Below are positions 51,223-60,207 of a stretch of DNA of 64,000 nt, in pieces. Under the pieces are notes generated by a model. That model worked only from the letters and a program-made list of their open reading frames with translations. It ran no database searches and was not told the origin of the DNA. A program made the position numbers and the translations under genes. Source of the stretch: Phycisphaerales bacterium (GTDB lineage Bacteria > Planctomycetota > Phycisphaerae > UBA1845); contig JACKHH010000003.1 of NCBI GenBank assembly GCA_020639095.1, positions 1 to 64,000 of the forward strand, written 5' to 3'. Position 1 is the stretch's first letter, and each line of letters begins with the position of its first letter.

Positions 51223-52992
51223 CTAATTGGGATTATACCCACACAACCAGTTCCAACCCTTCCAGCCCGGCCCGCGGACGACTCTGCCCGGCATCGCGCC
51301 GGTGTGTTTGCCGTCGCGTACGACCTGCTCACCATTGACGAAGACGTGCCGGACCCCGGTCGCGAGTTGGTGCGGTTCGGCGAAGGTGGCGTTGTCGCGG
51401 ATCGTTGCCGGGTCGAAGACGACAATGTCCGCAAAGTTGTGGTCGCGCAGCGCGCCGCGGTCGTGCAGCCGCAAATTCGTCGCCGGCAGCAACGTCAGCC
51501 GGTGTACCGCTTCTTCCAGCGAGATCACCTTTTCCTCGCGCACGTACTTGCCCAGCAGCCTCGCAAAGCTGCCGTACGCACGCGGGTGCGGATTGCTCTC
51601 CAGGAAAACGCCCTCCGGTGCGAACGCGCCCTCGTCAGAGCAGACACTCACCCACGGCTGGCGAACCTTCTTGGCTACGTTGTCTTCGGACATGGTGAAG
51701 TAAATCGTGTCCACGTCCGTGCCGTTCTCGATGACGAGGTCCATGGCTGCGTCCTCAGGATCGCAGCCACGAAGCTTCGCGACCTCCGCCAGCGTCTTGC
51801 CCGTCAGCGGCTTGAGTGCGGGATTGCGAAAACCGACAAGCAGGATGTTGTCCGGCGAACCGGCGGACAGGTAGCCATTATCCCAATCCTGCGTCGGCGT
51901 GTTCATTTCGCGTTTCACCCGCGCGCGGACCGCGGGGTCCGCCAGCCGCTTCGCCCAATCTTCGTACCCGCCTTCCTGCACCCAGGGCGGCATGGCTGCG
52001 TCGAGACCGGTCGCGCTTGCGTTGTACGTGTAGATGTCGGCTGTGATGGCGAGTCCCGCGCGGCGTGCGGACTCGAACTTCGCGAAGAGATCGTCGAGCT
52101 TGCCCCAGTTGGCACTGCCGCTGGCTTTCATGTGGTAGAGTTCCGCGCGGATGTTCGCTTGCCGCGCGATCGTGAGCAACTCGTCAAACGCTTCGAGCAG
52201 GTTGTTGGCTTCGTTGCGAATGTGCGACGCGTAGAGTCCGTTGTACTCGGCGGCCACTTTCGCGAGTTCGATGAGTTCGTCGGTTTTCGCGAAGAACGCG
52301 GGCGTGTAGATCAACGCGCTGGCCACGCCAACGGCGCCCTCCTCCATGCCTTGCCGCACGAGCTGCTTCATGCGCGCCAGCTCATCAGCCGTCGGCGGGC
52401 GATCGTCGTAGCCGATCTCGTGAATGCGCACCGTCGTCGCGCCGACAAAGGACGCGACGTTCGGCGAAATGCCGCGCCGCTCAAGATGTTCGAGGTATTC
52501 GCCGAGCGTGGTCCAGGGGACGTCGTACTTGATGTCGCCCTGATCGGCGAGCATCTTGGCTTTCATCACGGGGCTTAGCGGGCCCATCGACCAGCCCTCG
52601 CCCATCACTTCGAGCGTGACGCCCTGCATGATGTCGCTGAGCCCCCGGCCATCGTGCAGCAGCGCGACGTTCGCCCAACTCAGCATGTTGATGAACCCGG
52701 GCGCGACCGCAAGGCCAGTTGCGTCGATTTCAGTCTTGCCGCGCGCGTCACCGGCATCGCCAACCAGCACAATGCGATCACCGCGAACCCCGACATCACC
52801 GACATAGGCGGCCTCACCCGAACCGTCATAAATCGTCCCGCCGCGAATCAGCACGTCGTACTTCGTCCGCTGCACGCAGCCGGTTAGTACGAACGTTGAT
52901 AGCACGCAGAGCACGATCGATTTGTTTAACCACCAAGGCACAAAGGCACCAAGGGAAGCAGATTGGGCTTGGGTTCTGGACGTCGCGTCCAT
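51223..52992 (-). CDS. N-acyl-D-amino-acid deacylase-like amidohydrolase (lipoprotein)
   Basis: A 589-residue amidohydrolase-superfamily protein, lipobox LTGC, resembling D-aminoacylase and dihydropyrimidinase-like enzymes. RGGTIYDGSGEAAYVGDVGV and RGALRDHNFADIVVFDPATI mark the two beta-sandwich ends. The usual metal HxH after the first strand is replaced by Asn-Met-Leu (GFINMLSWAN), and the GxCG Cys is missing (EVMGEGWSMG). Still, His in YASHIRNE, His in LYHMKASG and Asp in CSDEG remain. The first 25 residues are partly made of repeat DNA at 52928-52955. The start is uncertain because no good ribosome site precedes any candidate. Confidence 0.8.
   Translation of the reverse strand: MDATSRTQAQSASLGAFVPWWLNKSIVLCVLSTFVLTGCVQRTKYDVLIRGGTIYDGSGEAAYVGDVGVRGDRIVLVGDAGDARGKTEIDATGLAVAPGFINMLSWANVALLHDGRGLSDIMQGVTLEVMGEGWSMGPLSPVMKAKMLADQGDIKYDVPWTTLGEYLEHLERRGISPNVASFVGATTVRIHEIGYDDRPPTADELARMKQLVRQGMEEGAVGVASALIYTPAFFAKTDELIELAKVAAEYNGLYASHIRNEANNLLEAFDELLTIARQANIRAELYHMKASGSANWGKLDDLFAKFESARRAGLAITADIYTYNASATGLDAAMPPWVQEGGYEDWAKRLADPAVRARVKREMNTPTQDWDNGYLSAGSPDNILLVGFRNPALKPLTGKTLAEVAKLRGCDPEDAAMDLVIENGTDVDTIYFTMSEDNVAKKVRQPWVSVCSDEGAFAPEGVFLESNPHPRAYGSFARLLGKYVREEKVISLEEAVHRLTLLPATNLRLHDRGALRDHNFADIVVFDPATIRDNATFAEPHQLATGVRHVFVNGEQVVRDGKHTGAMPGRVVRGPGWKGWNWLCGYNPN
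52928..52955. repeat. AACCACCAAGGCACAAAGGC repeat
   Basis: A copy of the family seen at 26305-26333; on the coding strand it reads GAFVPWWLN in the lipoprotein leader. A second copy, inverted, is at 53036-53064, so the two form a roughly 137-base inverted structure. Confidence 0.8.
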
Positions 52993-53035
52993 GCGAGTAT
53001 GTTTGGCGTTAATGCAGTCAATCAACATATCTGTT

Positions 53036-53064
53036 CTTTGTGTCTTGGTGCCTTGGTGGTTCAA
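53036..53064. repeat. Inverted copy of the AACCACCAAGG repeat
   Basis: Reads TTGAACCACCAAGGCACCAA on the reverse strand. It pairs with the copy at 52928-52955. Confidence 0.75.
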
Positions 53065-53099
53065 TCCCGCGAGAGGGCGGTCAATTGCGCGATTCGTGT

Positions 53100-54632
53100 T
53101 CACGGTGCGTCCGCAGTCACGGGGAGCAGGCCGATGTTGCGCAGTTGAGCGATGATGCCGTCGGCGTAGGCTCGCGCACCGGCATTGTTGGGATGGCCCA
53201 CGGAGCCATACACGCATCCCAAAAACTGGGGTGCGACCTCGACGTTGAGACAGAGGTCGAGGCGGGCGTAGAACTCGGGGTCTTCCGGGAAGAGGTCGAG
53301 CGTGATGTCGAGTTGCTGCGCCAGCGGCACGTCGGCGGTCAGGCCCCATAGCCATGATTGCGATGCGAACGTCGCGTTTTCTTCGGCATACGCCGCGTCG
53401 ACGAAAGCGATGGGCGGGTCCTCGATCGAGATGCTGTTCACCAGATTGACAGCCGCCGCCATCGCCTCCGTCGTCTTCGACTGGAACGCTTGGGAATTAT
53501 CAAGGAACGCCGTCAAACCGGGCGTAAGGTCCTCGATCGAACCGATGTTGATGTTGTTCGCCTCGGCCCAGGTGCCGACGTCCGAAAGGTCGGAGTTGAT
53601 GCTCACGAACGGGAAGTAGCCGTTGACCACGATCGGCGCGTTCGGCGCCAGAGCCCGCACGCGAATCAGCATGTTGGAAAGATCGCCCAGGCAGTGCTCG
53701 TGCGCAAGTTCCGCGATCAACTCGACGTGATCCTGCGACGTCAGCACGGTTTCGAGTCCAATATCGTTCGCGCAGCCGTCCATCAGAATCAAATCGACGA
53801 GTTCAGGATGCTCCATCGCCTCCGCCTGCAAGCCGATCGACGTGAAGAACTGCGGCGCTTCCCCGCTGCAATTGGTCGTGCAGAGACCGTCGAGATCGTT
53901 CGGTTGCAGCGTTGCGCCTGACACCGCGTGTACCGTGCGAATCACGCGGACGCCAAGTTCCTGCTCGATCTGGGCAGCCACCAGCGCACTGAATTTGTTC
54001 TCGTCGCGCAGGCCGTTGCCCCACATCACTGAGTCGCCGAGCGTGGTGAGGTAGAAGAACGCGCGGGCCAATTCGATGCGATCACCGCCACGCGGCTCGC
54101 CGTCGGACGTCGTGGATGCGTAAGCTTCCAAGACCATGCGCGCCCCCAACGTTTCGCGTGGGATGACCACCGCGAAGCGACGTTGCAGGGGAGGTGTATC
54201 GGGACGCATCGCCACTTCCCAATACAATCCGGTGCCGTTTGCGAGCATGGCAAGCGTGCCGGCATCGAAAGTGTTCGCGATCTGATCGATGGCCGGCGTT
54301 TTGTTCGCGAACGCGAGTTGCACGAGCGGGGTGCTCGTGCTCGCGTCACCATCAGTCAAGCGCAGTTGCAATTCCGAAGTCGTGCCCGCAGACACGGTTA
54401 AGAAAAATCCAACCGCGTGAATGCCGTTGGATTCGATGAATGCGATTTCGTGATCAGGGGTGTAGGTGCGTTCGTTTCCGATGGCCGGCGGCGAGAGCAA
54501 CTCGGTTTCGGTGATGCGAACCCGCGACAATCGTGGTGCGTCGTCGGCGACATCGTCCGTGGCTTCACAGCCCGCGAGGACTGCGCCTACGGCAACAAGC
54601 AAAACGCTCAATGTGATGCGCAGGGTGGACAA
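53100..54632 (-). CDS. SGNH/GDSL-type hydrolase lipoprotein
   Basis: A 510-residue lipoprotein (lipobox VLAGC, Cys about 22) with an N-terminal beta-rich domain (about 40-200) and a C-terminal SGNH hydrolase fold (about 200-500). The nucleophile Ser is in LGDSVMWGNGL, the oxyanion Asn in LMDGCANDIG, and the His-containing block in GSVGHPNNAGA. The substrate (an ester on a sugar or lipid) is unknown. Start codon is TTG with GGGGGAAGCG upstream. It lies on the same strand as the small lipoprotein and outer-membrane genes that follow on the left-to-right map. Confidence 0.85.
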   Translation of the reverse strand: MSTLRITLSVLLVAVGAVLAGCEATDDVADDAPRLSRVRITETELLSPPAIGNERTYTPDHEIAFIESNGIHAVGFFLTVSAGTTSELQLRLTDGDASTSTPLVQLAFANKTPAIDQIANTFDAGTLAMLANGTGLYWEVAMRPDTPPLQRRFAVVIPRETLGARMVLEAYASTTSDGEPRGGDRIELARAFFYLTTLGDSVMWGNGLRDENKFSALVAAQIEQELGVRVIRTVHAVSGATLQPNDLDGLCTTNCSGEAPQFFTSIGLQAEAMEHPELVDLILMDGCANDIGLETVLTSQDHVELIAELAHEHCLGDLSNMLIRVRALAPNAPIVVNGYFPFVSINSDLSDVGTWAEANNINIGSIEDLTPGLTAFLDNSQAFQSKTTEAMAAAVNLVNSISIEDPPIAFVDAAYAEENATFASQSWLWGLTADVPLAQQLDITLDLFPEDPEFYARLDLCLNVEVAPQFLGCVYGSVGHPNNAGARAYADGIIAQLRNIGLLPVTADAP

Positions 54633-54664
54633 AGCGCTTCCCCCCGGAAACTGCTATCGCCGCA

Positions 54665-55129
54665 CTATGGCTTGGCGTCTTCCGTATCTTTGTCCGCGTC
54701 GGCGGTCCCTGCGCTCATCTCGTCGCCCGTAGTCTCGGGAGCAGACAAGACTTCGCCGCGTTCAATGCTCACGGAGAGGGCAGTCAGCACGGTCTTGCCG
54801 TCGTTGCGCGTCGCGCGGATGCGGCCCTCGGCACGTTCACCGACGCGCGCGTCCGCCATCGTCCCAAGCGCACCGTTGATCAGGATCTCGGTATCGTCGG
54901 TCACCTGCACATCGAAGGTCTGGTACGTCTCGTGCTTTTCGAGGTAGGCGCGAACCTTCACCTTGTTGTTCGCCATGTCGATCGACTCGATCGTGCCGAC
55001 GACCTCCATGACCCGCGACTTTTCCTGCTCGTCGGGGCACCCGGCAGAGCAGAGCAGCAGGGCACAGCCCACGCCCAGCAGCACGCCGCGAGACACCAGC
55101 CGATTATGTAACGCATTCTTCAGATTCAT
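54665..55129 (-). CDS. Small lipoprotein of unknown function
   Basis: A 154-residue lipoprotein with lipobox LLCSAGC. The mature part has a beta-rich stretch (VVGTIESIDMANNKVKVRAY, FDVQVTDDTEILING) like OB-fold or DUF5666-type domains, then an Asp/Ala/Thr-rich tail. GGAGG lies eight bases before the ATG. It is co-directional with the SGNH gene 32 bases away and may be co-transcribed. Confidence 0.75.
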   Translation of the reverse strand: MNLKNALHNRLVSRGVLLGVGCALLLCSAGCPDEQEKSRVMEVVGTIESIDMANNKVKVRAYLEKHETYQTFDVQVTDDTEILINGALGTMADARVGERAEGRIRATRNDGKTVLTALSVSIERGEVLSAPETTGDEMSAGTADADKDTEDAKP

Positions 55130-55249
55130 GTCTGCAACCTCCCAACGAATCGATGCCCGCACCAGATTGGCCACAAAGCACCCGCGAATTCGCAGCGGAC
55201 GTTTCACGGCAATGTCGGGGGCAATCTAACCGCCGAGTGGCCCGCGCAC

Positions 55250-55289
55250 AAGAAAGCGGCCCGCGAATCCGTGAGGACTCGCGGGCCGC
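55250..55289 (-). terminator. Rho-independent terminator of the outer-membrane gene
   Basis: On the minus strand, an 11-base stem GCGGCCCGCGA with TCGCGGGCCGC is followed by TTTCTT. It lies about 30 bases beyond the stop of the outer-membrane protein gene at 55319. Confidence 0.8.
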
Positions 55290-55318
55290 TAGTTGACTGC
55301 TTAAACGCTACGAACGCT

Positions 55319-56296
55319 TTACTGGTACGTCAGCGTGTAGGTGTAGGCGAGACGGGCGCCGAAGTTCGGCGTGTCGCCATTGTCGTCGAGGCCGGCGTTG
55401 GCACTGACGTGTACGCTCTGGCTGTCATCGAGCTTCCACTGAAGGCCGGCTTCGATCATGTTCATGTTGCCGTTGCCGTAGTGCTCGCTGCTGCGGTGCA
55501 TGTAGTCGAGCATGACGTAGACGTCGTCGGAGATCGGAGCGTCGACGCCGAACACAAAGCCCCACTGGAAGTCACGGGCGTAGTAGTCGTTGTCGCCGTT
55601 GACCGAGATCGCGAAGGCGTTGAAGTGACCGCGGCAACCGCCACCGAAGTTCTTGGTCAGGATCGCACGCAGCTCGCCGTCGATACCGCTCGAGCGGTAA
55701 CCGGTCGGGACGCGCATCTTGCCCTGCAATGAGAACGCCGGCATCCAATCCGGGAAGAACGTCTCTTCTTCCCAGAAGCGATACGTGGCGCCGAGCGTGA
55801 TGTCGTAGTTGCCGTCCTGGCCATCGCCATCCCAGCGACCGTCGCCGAGATTGATCGGGAGATCAGCGAAGAACTCCCAATTGTGCCAGAAACCCCACAC
55901 CCACTGAACGCCGACGCCGAAGTCGTCGCCGGACGCGTCGCGATGACGACGATCCCAGTTGCCGCGACGACCGGCCCAACCACGACGGCTGCCGCCATCG
56001 TTGTCGACGGTTTCGGTCACGTAATCAAAACGCAGACGGAAGTCCATCGTTCCGAACGTCTGGGGATTCGCATCGTCAAAGAACAACGGGGTGCTGATGA
56101 AACGCTCATCGTGCGCACCGCTGGACATCGTCATGTCGTCTTTGTCGTTGTCTGTTGCGGACTGACTGTCGGTGGGGTCGAGCACGTAAGACGTGTCGTA
56201 CAGCGAATCTTCGCCCGCGGTTTGGGCGAAAGCGGAGCTGACCGTGAGCAGTCCAAATACCGCGCACGCACAGCCAAGACCAATTCTACGAAGCAT
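55319..56296 (-). CDS. Outer-membrane beta-barrel protein
   Basis: A 325-residue exported protein with signal peptide MLRRIGLGCACAVFGLLTVSSAFA, then alternating polar and aromatic strands (FRLRFDYVTETV, WGFWHNWEFFADLPIN, ITLGATYRFW, GFVFGVDAPISDDVYVMLDYM) ending in an aromatic-rich LAYTYTLTYQ strand, as in transporter-type or neurotoxin/DUF3187-like barrels. AGGAG lies upstream of the ATG. It ends in a strong terminator. Its partner or cargo is not visible. Confidence 0.85.
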   Translation of the reverse strand: MLRRIGLGCACAVFGLLTVSSAFAQTAGEDSLYDTSYVLDPTDSQSATDNDKDDMTMSSGAHDERFISTPLFFDDANPQTFGTMDFRLRFDYVTETVDNDGGSRRGWAGRRGNWDRRHRDASGDDFGVGVQWVWGFWHNWEFFADLPINLGDGRWDGDGQDGNYDITLGATYRFWEEETFFPDWMPAFSLQGKMRVPTGYRSSGIDGELRAILTKNFGGGCRGHFNAFAISVNGDNDYYARDFQWGFVFGVDAPISDDVYVMLDYMHRSSEHYGNGNMNMIEAGLQWKLDDSQSVHVSANAGLDDNGDTPNFGARLAYTYTLTYQ

Positions 56297-56621
56297 GTTT
56301 ATCTCCTTATCCCTGATTTGGAATCCGTTCTGACCGGGACCGCCTCCGCACACCCTCTGACCGCGCAGTTAGAGGGTGCAAGGACCAATAATACCGGCCT
56401 GTAAGCCAATAATCGGCTGGTGTTCGACGCGGACTTTACCATTTCACGTTCCTGCCCGCCAGCACGTTTTTTCCTGCCATTCTGGCACCCCGTCAGCCTG
56501 TGTGTAAATACGTAAGTTGCGGCAATTAAACAAGTTATGGATTTGTGGGCCTGGCACGCCGCCTGCATAAGATGTAAAGCGTTGTCGCTGCGCGGGTTGC
56601 GCGGCGTTGAAAGGAGTGCCC
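56297..56621. other. Divergent region clpB / outer-membrane gene
   Basis: 325 bases with no gene. It holds an 8-base inverted repeat CACCCTCT...AGAGGGTG (56351-56378) on the side of the outer-membrane gene, and a sigma-54-like element near clpB. No CIRCE or HrcA operator was found. Confidence 0.5.
56552..56566 (+). promoter_or_regulatory. Sigma-54 (-24/-12) promoter candidate of clpB
   Basis: TGGCACGCCGCCTGC: TGGCAC at 56552-56557, then five bases, then CTGC at 56563-56566, against the consensus TGGCAC-N5-TTGC. The GG and GC pairs and their 10-base spacing are right; one base differs. It lies about 55 bases upstream of the clpB ATG, which has its own AGGAG. Confidence 0.5.
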
Positions 56622-59237
56622 ATGAACACCGCGAACTACACCATCAAAGCCACTGAAGCCCTCGCCAAAGGGCAGCAGATTGCGACCGGATACAACCACT
56701 CAGCCTACACGCCGCTGCACCTGCTCTTCGCGCTATTGTCCGAAGACGGCGGGGGTGTGGTCGTTCCGCTGCTCGCCAAGACGGGTGTACGCCTCGACCA
56801 TTTGCGGCAGATCGCGGAGGCGGAATTGAAACGCCAGCCGACGGTCTCCGGCGGACAGCTCGCTGCCGATCCCAAGCTTCAACAGGTGCTCGAACGCGCC
56901 CGACGCGAGGCGGATCGTCTCAAGGACCAGTACGTCAGCACCGAGCATCTGCTGCTCGCGTTGTGCGACGTTGACTCCGACGCGAAGGAGGTGCTCTCGC
57001 TCGTCGGCGTGAAGGGCAGCGATCTGCTGGTTGCGCTCAAGGAGGTTCGCGGCGGAGCCACCGTGAATAGCGAAAACCCGGAGGCCACATACCAGGCGCT
57101 CGAACGCTATGGCCGCGACCTTGTCGAACTTGCCCGCAAGGGCCGCATCGATCCCGTGATCGGTCGCGACGACGAGATCCGCCGCTGCATGCAGGTGCTC
57201 GCGCGGCGCACGAAGAACAATCCCGTGCTCATCGGCGAACCCGGTGTGGGCAAGACCGCGATCGTGGAAGGGCTTGCGCTGCGCATTCTCGCGGGCGACG
57301 TGCCCAACGTGTTGCGCGACAAACGCCTGGTCGCGCTCGATATGGGGGCGCTCATCGCCGGTGCGAAATATCGCGGCGAATTCGAGGATCGTTTGAAAGC
57401 CGTCATCCGCGAGGTGGCTGACTCGGACGGGCAGGTTGTGCTGTTTATTGACGAATTGCACACCGTCGTCGGCGCCGGCAAAGCGGAAGGCGCAGTCGAC
57501 GCGGGTAACTTGCTGAAACCGGCGCTCGCACGCGGCGAGCTGCGCACGATCGGCGCGACCACGCTTGAGGAATACCGCAAGTACGTCGAGAAGGACGCGG
57601 CGCTTGAGCGGCGCTTCCAGCCCATTCACGTCGGTGAACCCAGCGTGGAGGACACCATCGCGATCCTGCGCGGGCTGAAACCGCGCTACGACGCACACCA
57701 TGGACTGCGCATCCAGGACTCGGCGCTCGTAGCGGCTGCTACGCTTTCGCAGCGCTATATCGCGGACCGTTTCCTGCCGGACAAAGCCATCGACCTGGTC
57801 GATGAAGCTGCGTCGCGCGTGCGCATCGAGAACGACTCCCTGCCCGCGGAACTCGACGAAATCCGCCGGCAGATCATGCAGCTCGAAATCGAACGCGAAG
57901 CGCTCAAATTGGAAAAAGACGCATCATCCAAGGAGCAGCTCAAACGCGTCCAGAAGCAACTTGCGGATTTGCAGGAACGCAACCGCGCGCTGACGACGGA
58001 ATGGGAGAATGAGTCGGCTGCCCTGAAGGCGATCAAGGAGACCAAGGAGAAGATCGAGCAGCGGCAGATCGATCTCGACGACGCGCAGCGCCGCGGCGAT
58101 CTCGAAACGGCAGCCCGCATTCGCTACAGCGATCTCAAGGAGCTTGAGGCACAGCAGGCGGAAGCGGAGGCGCGTCTCGCGCGCCTGCACGAGAGCGGAG
58201 TAAGCCTCGTGCATGAGGAGGTGACGGCAGAGCAGATCGCGGAGGTGCTGAGCAGTTGGACGGGAATTCCCGTGTCTCGGATGTTGGAGAGCGAGCGCGC
58301 CAAGCTGATCACGATGGAAGACAATCTCACCCGCCGCGTCGTCGGCCAGGAGGACGCGGTGCGCGCCGTGAGCGATGCAGTGCGGCGTTCGCGCAGCGGG
58401 TTGAGCGATCCGAATCGGCCGCTCGGTTCGTTCCTGTTCCTCGGGCCCACCGGCGTTGGAAAAACTGAACTGTGCAAGTCGCTCGCGCAGTTCCTCTTCG
58501 ACACTGAGGACGCGATGGTGCGCATCGACATGAGCGAGTTCATGGAGCAGCACTCGGTGGCCCGGCTGATCGGTGCGCCTCCGGGATATGTTGGCTATGA
58601 AGAGGGCGGACGGCTCACCGAGGCGGTGCATCGCAGGCCGTATTCAGTGATCTTGTTCGACGAGATCGAGAAGGCGCACCCGGACGTGTTCAACGTGCTG
58701 CTGCAAGTGCTCGACGATGGCCGCCTGACCGATGGGCAGGGCCGCACGATTGACTTCAAGAACACGATTATCGTGATGACCAGCAACCTCGGCAGCGATC
58801 GTTTGCAGAAGCTTGCGGACGGTGGAGCGAACGACGTCGAGATCGAAGCCGCGGTGACCGAAACGCTCAAGGGCGCGTTCCGGCCTGAGTTTCTCAATCG
58901 GATTGATGAGACGCTGGTGTTCCACCGTTTGCAGCCGGAGCACATGCGGCGGATTGCGGAAATCCAATTGGACCTGTTGCGGCAGCGACTCGCGGGCCGC
59001 AAGATCGGCATGGAGATCACGGAGGCCGCGCTCGATCGCCTGGCGCACGAGGGGTACGACCCCGCCTATGGCGCCAGGCCGCTGAAGCGCCTGATCCAGC
59101 AGTACATCGAGAACCCGCTGGCCAAGCAAATCCTAGCGGGCGATTTCGCCGAAGGCGACAAAATCGAAATCGACGTCGGCGGCCAGATGTTCACGTTCGC
59201 AAAAAGCCAACACGCACCTGTTGAAACGCCGGCATAG
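56622..59237 (+). CDS. clpB: ATP-dependent disaggregase ClpB
   Basis: An 871-residue HSP100 that resolves protein aggregates with Hsp70. Clp N-domain (about 1-145), first AAA+ (Walker A GEPGVGKT, Walker B VVLFIDELH), the ClpB-specific coiled-coil middle domain (about 400-520, EIRRQIMQLEIEREALKLEK), and second AAA+ (GPTGVGKT, VILFDEIEKAH, FRPEFLNRIDE). No ClpP-binding IGF loop is seen, as expected for ClpB. AGGAG lies seven bases before the ATG. The C-terminus is of ordinary length. Confidence 0.97.
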   Translation: MNTANYTIKATEALAKGQQIATGYNHSAYTPLHLLFALLSEDGGGVVVPLLAKTGVRLDHLRQIAEAELKRQPTVSGGQLAADPKLQQVLERARREADRLKDQYVSTEHLLLALCDVDSDAKEVLSLVGVKGSDLLVALKEVRGGATVNSENPEATYQALERYGRDLVELARKGRIDPVIGRDDEIRRCMQVLARRTKNNPVLIGEPGVGKTAIVEGLALRILAGDVPNVLRDKRLVALDMGALIAGAKYRGEFEDRLKAVIREVADSDGQVVLFIDELHTVVGAGKAEGAVDAGNLLKPALARGELRTIGATTLEEYRKYVEKDAALERRFQPIHVGEPSVEDTIAILRGLKPRYDAHHGLRIQDSALVAAATLSQRYIADRFLPDKAIDLVDEAASRVRIENDSLPAELDEIRRQIMQLEIEREALKLEKDASSKEQLKRVQKQLADLQERNRALTTEWENESAALKAIKETKEKIEQRQIDLDDAQRRGDLETAARIRYSDLKELEAQQAEAEARLARLHESGVSLVHEEVTAEQIAEVLSSWTGIPVSRMLESERAKLITMEDNLTRRVVGQEDAVRAVSDAVRRSRSGLSDPNRPLGSFLFLGPTGVGKTELCKSLAQFLFDTEDAMVRIDMSEFMEQHSVARLIGAPPGYVGYEEGGRLTEAVHRRPYSVILFDEIEKAHPDVFNVLLQVLDDGRLTDGQGRTIDFKNTIIVMTSNLGSDRLQKLADGGANDVEIEAAVTETLKGAFRPEFLNRIDETLVFHRLQPEHMRRIAEIQLDLLRQRLAGRKIGMEITEAALDRLAHEGYDPAYGARPLKRLIQQYIENPLAKQILAGDFAEGDKIEIDVGGQMFTFAKSQHAPVETPA

Positions 59238-59245
59238 GAGCAAAT

Positions 59246-59270
59246 GGTAGGGCGGGCTATTGCCCGCCTT
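59246..59270. repeat. TAGGGCGGGCTATTGCCCGCC palindrome
   Basis: GGCGGGC-TATT-GCCCGCC preceded by GGTA, eight bases after the clpB stop. The same palindrome is at 26368-26392. Confidence 0.8.
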
Positions 59271-59504
59271 CACCAAATGCGACTGGGTAGCTATGTGTTT
59301 TTCCCATCGTGCGGTGGCAACGTAGTTGTGCCATACCGACGCATTGGGCGGTCGCAAGGCACCGTGCCGTATCAAGGCATTCGTAGATCCCGCAGGTCGA
59401 TGTTGATGTCGAATCGTCAGATGTCGAATGTAGTCGAGAACCCCGCTGAAGCGAGCTTTGCGGGGCGTGGTTGAGAAAAGAAGAGGGATGGGGTGCTTGG
59501 TTTA
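59271..59504. other. Intergenic, no recognised gene
   Basis: About 230 bases between the clpB-proximal palindrome and the hairpin cluster upstream of the transposase. No convincing gene; the text is less GC-rich than the neighbouring genes. Confidence 0.5.
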
Positions 59505-59590
59505 CCGGCCCTGAAGGGCCGGCCTAGGCCGGGGCTTCAGCCCCGGTTTGGCTGCGTAGCCTTGTGCCCTGGAGCCCGGTTCACCGGGCT
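59505..59590. repeat. Three hairpins with TGAA or TTCA loops upstream of a Y1 transposase
   Basis: CCGGCCC-TGAA-GGGCCGG (59505-59522), CCGGGGC-TTCA-GCCCCGG (59529-59546) and AGCCCGG-TTCA-CCGGGCT (59573-59590). All have seven-base perfect stems and a four-base loop that is the same tetramer or its complement. This looks like a REP or transposon-end cluster; the adjacent gene is an HUH transposase. Confidence 0.8.
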
Positions 59591-59772
59591 TCTCGACCTC
59601 TTGGGTTTACCCAGTTAGAATGGTGGGCGATTCATTTACGGCAGTGTGTTCAACGGGTAGCGGCCCAGCTCATTCTACAGGATCGCAATCCTGCTGATTG
59701 GTCGAAGTGCCGTAGGCCCATGGCCGCGCTACTGGCTGCCGAGGAAATCATCCCATCAAGAGGGCGCCCACC

Positions 59773-60195
59773 ATGTCCCACGACGCCTATTTCGAAATCT
59801 ATTTGCATATCACCTGGCATACGAAGGGCGACGCGCAGTTGCTGCGGGGCGAGATTGAACGGGCGGTGCACGACTACATTCGCGGGCGGATTATCGCAGC
59901 CAACGACTGCTGGTTTGATGGCATCGGCGGCACGGACGACCACATTCACTTGATTGCACACGTCGCGCCGACGCTCAATGTGGCGAGTTGGATCGGCGAT
60001 CTCAAGGGCGCGTCAGCCCATCACATCAACAAAGAAGTTGCGGGCCAAAAGCTGCTGTACTGGCAGGGCGGGTATGGCGTCGTATCGTTCGGCAAAAAGA
60101 ATCTTGGCTACGTCCTCGACTATGTGCACAGCCAGCGTGAGCGCCATGGTAGCGGCAAGGTCATCGAACGACTCGAACGGGTAATGATGCGCTAG
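59773..60195 (+). CDS. IS200/REP-associated tyrosine transposase (Y1, HUH)
   Basis: A 140-residue single-strand transposase of the Y1 family (TnpA of IS200/IS605, or a RAYT). The HUH motif is in GGTDDHIHLIAHVAP, the nucleophilic Tyr most likely in WQGGYGVVSF, and FDGIGG precedes the HUH. GAGGGCGCCC precedes the ATG. It has no tnpB partner and no clear flanking ends; three hairpins lie 180 bases upstream. This is the only mobile-element gene recognised in the window. Confidence 0.88.
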   Translation: MSHDAYFEIYLHITWHTKGDAQLLRGEIERAVHDYIRGRIIAANDCWFDGIGGTDDHIHLIAHVAPTLNVASWIGDLKGASAHHINKEVAGQKLLYWQGGYGVVSFGKKNLGYVLDYVHSQRERHGSGKVIERLERVMMR

Positions 60196-60207
60196 CGAGT
60201 GCTGAAG

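Noticed and set aside
51070..52578. 502-codon plus-strand frame over the aminoacylase-like gene
   Set aside because: Antisense to a recognisable amidohydrolase; no motifs, Arg/Val-rich composition.
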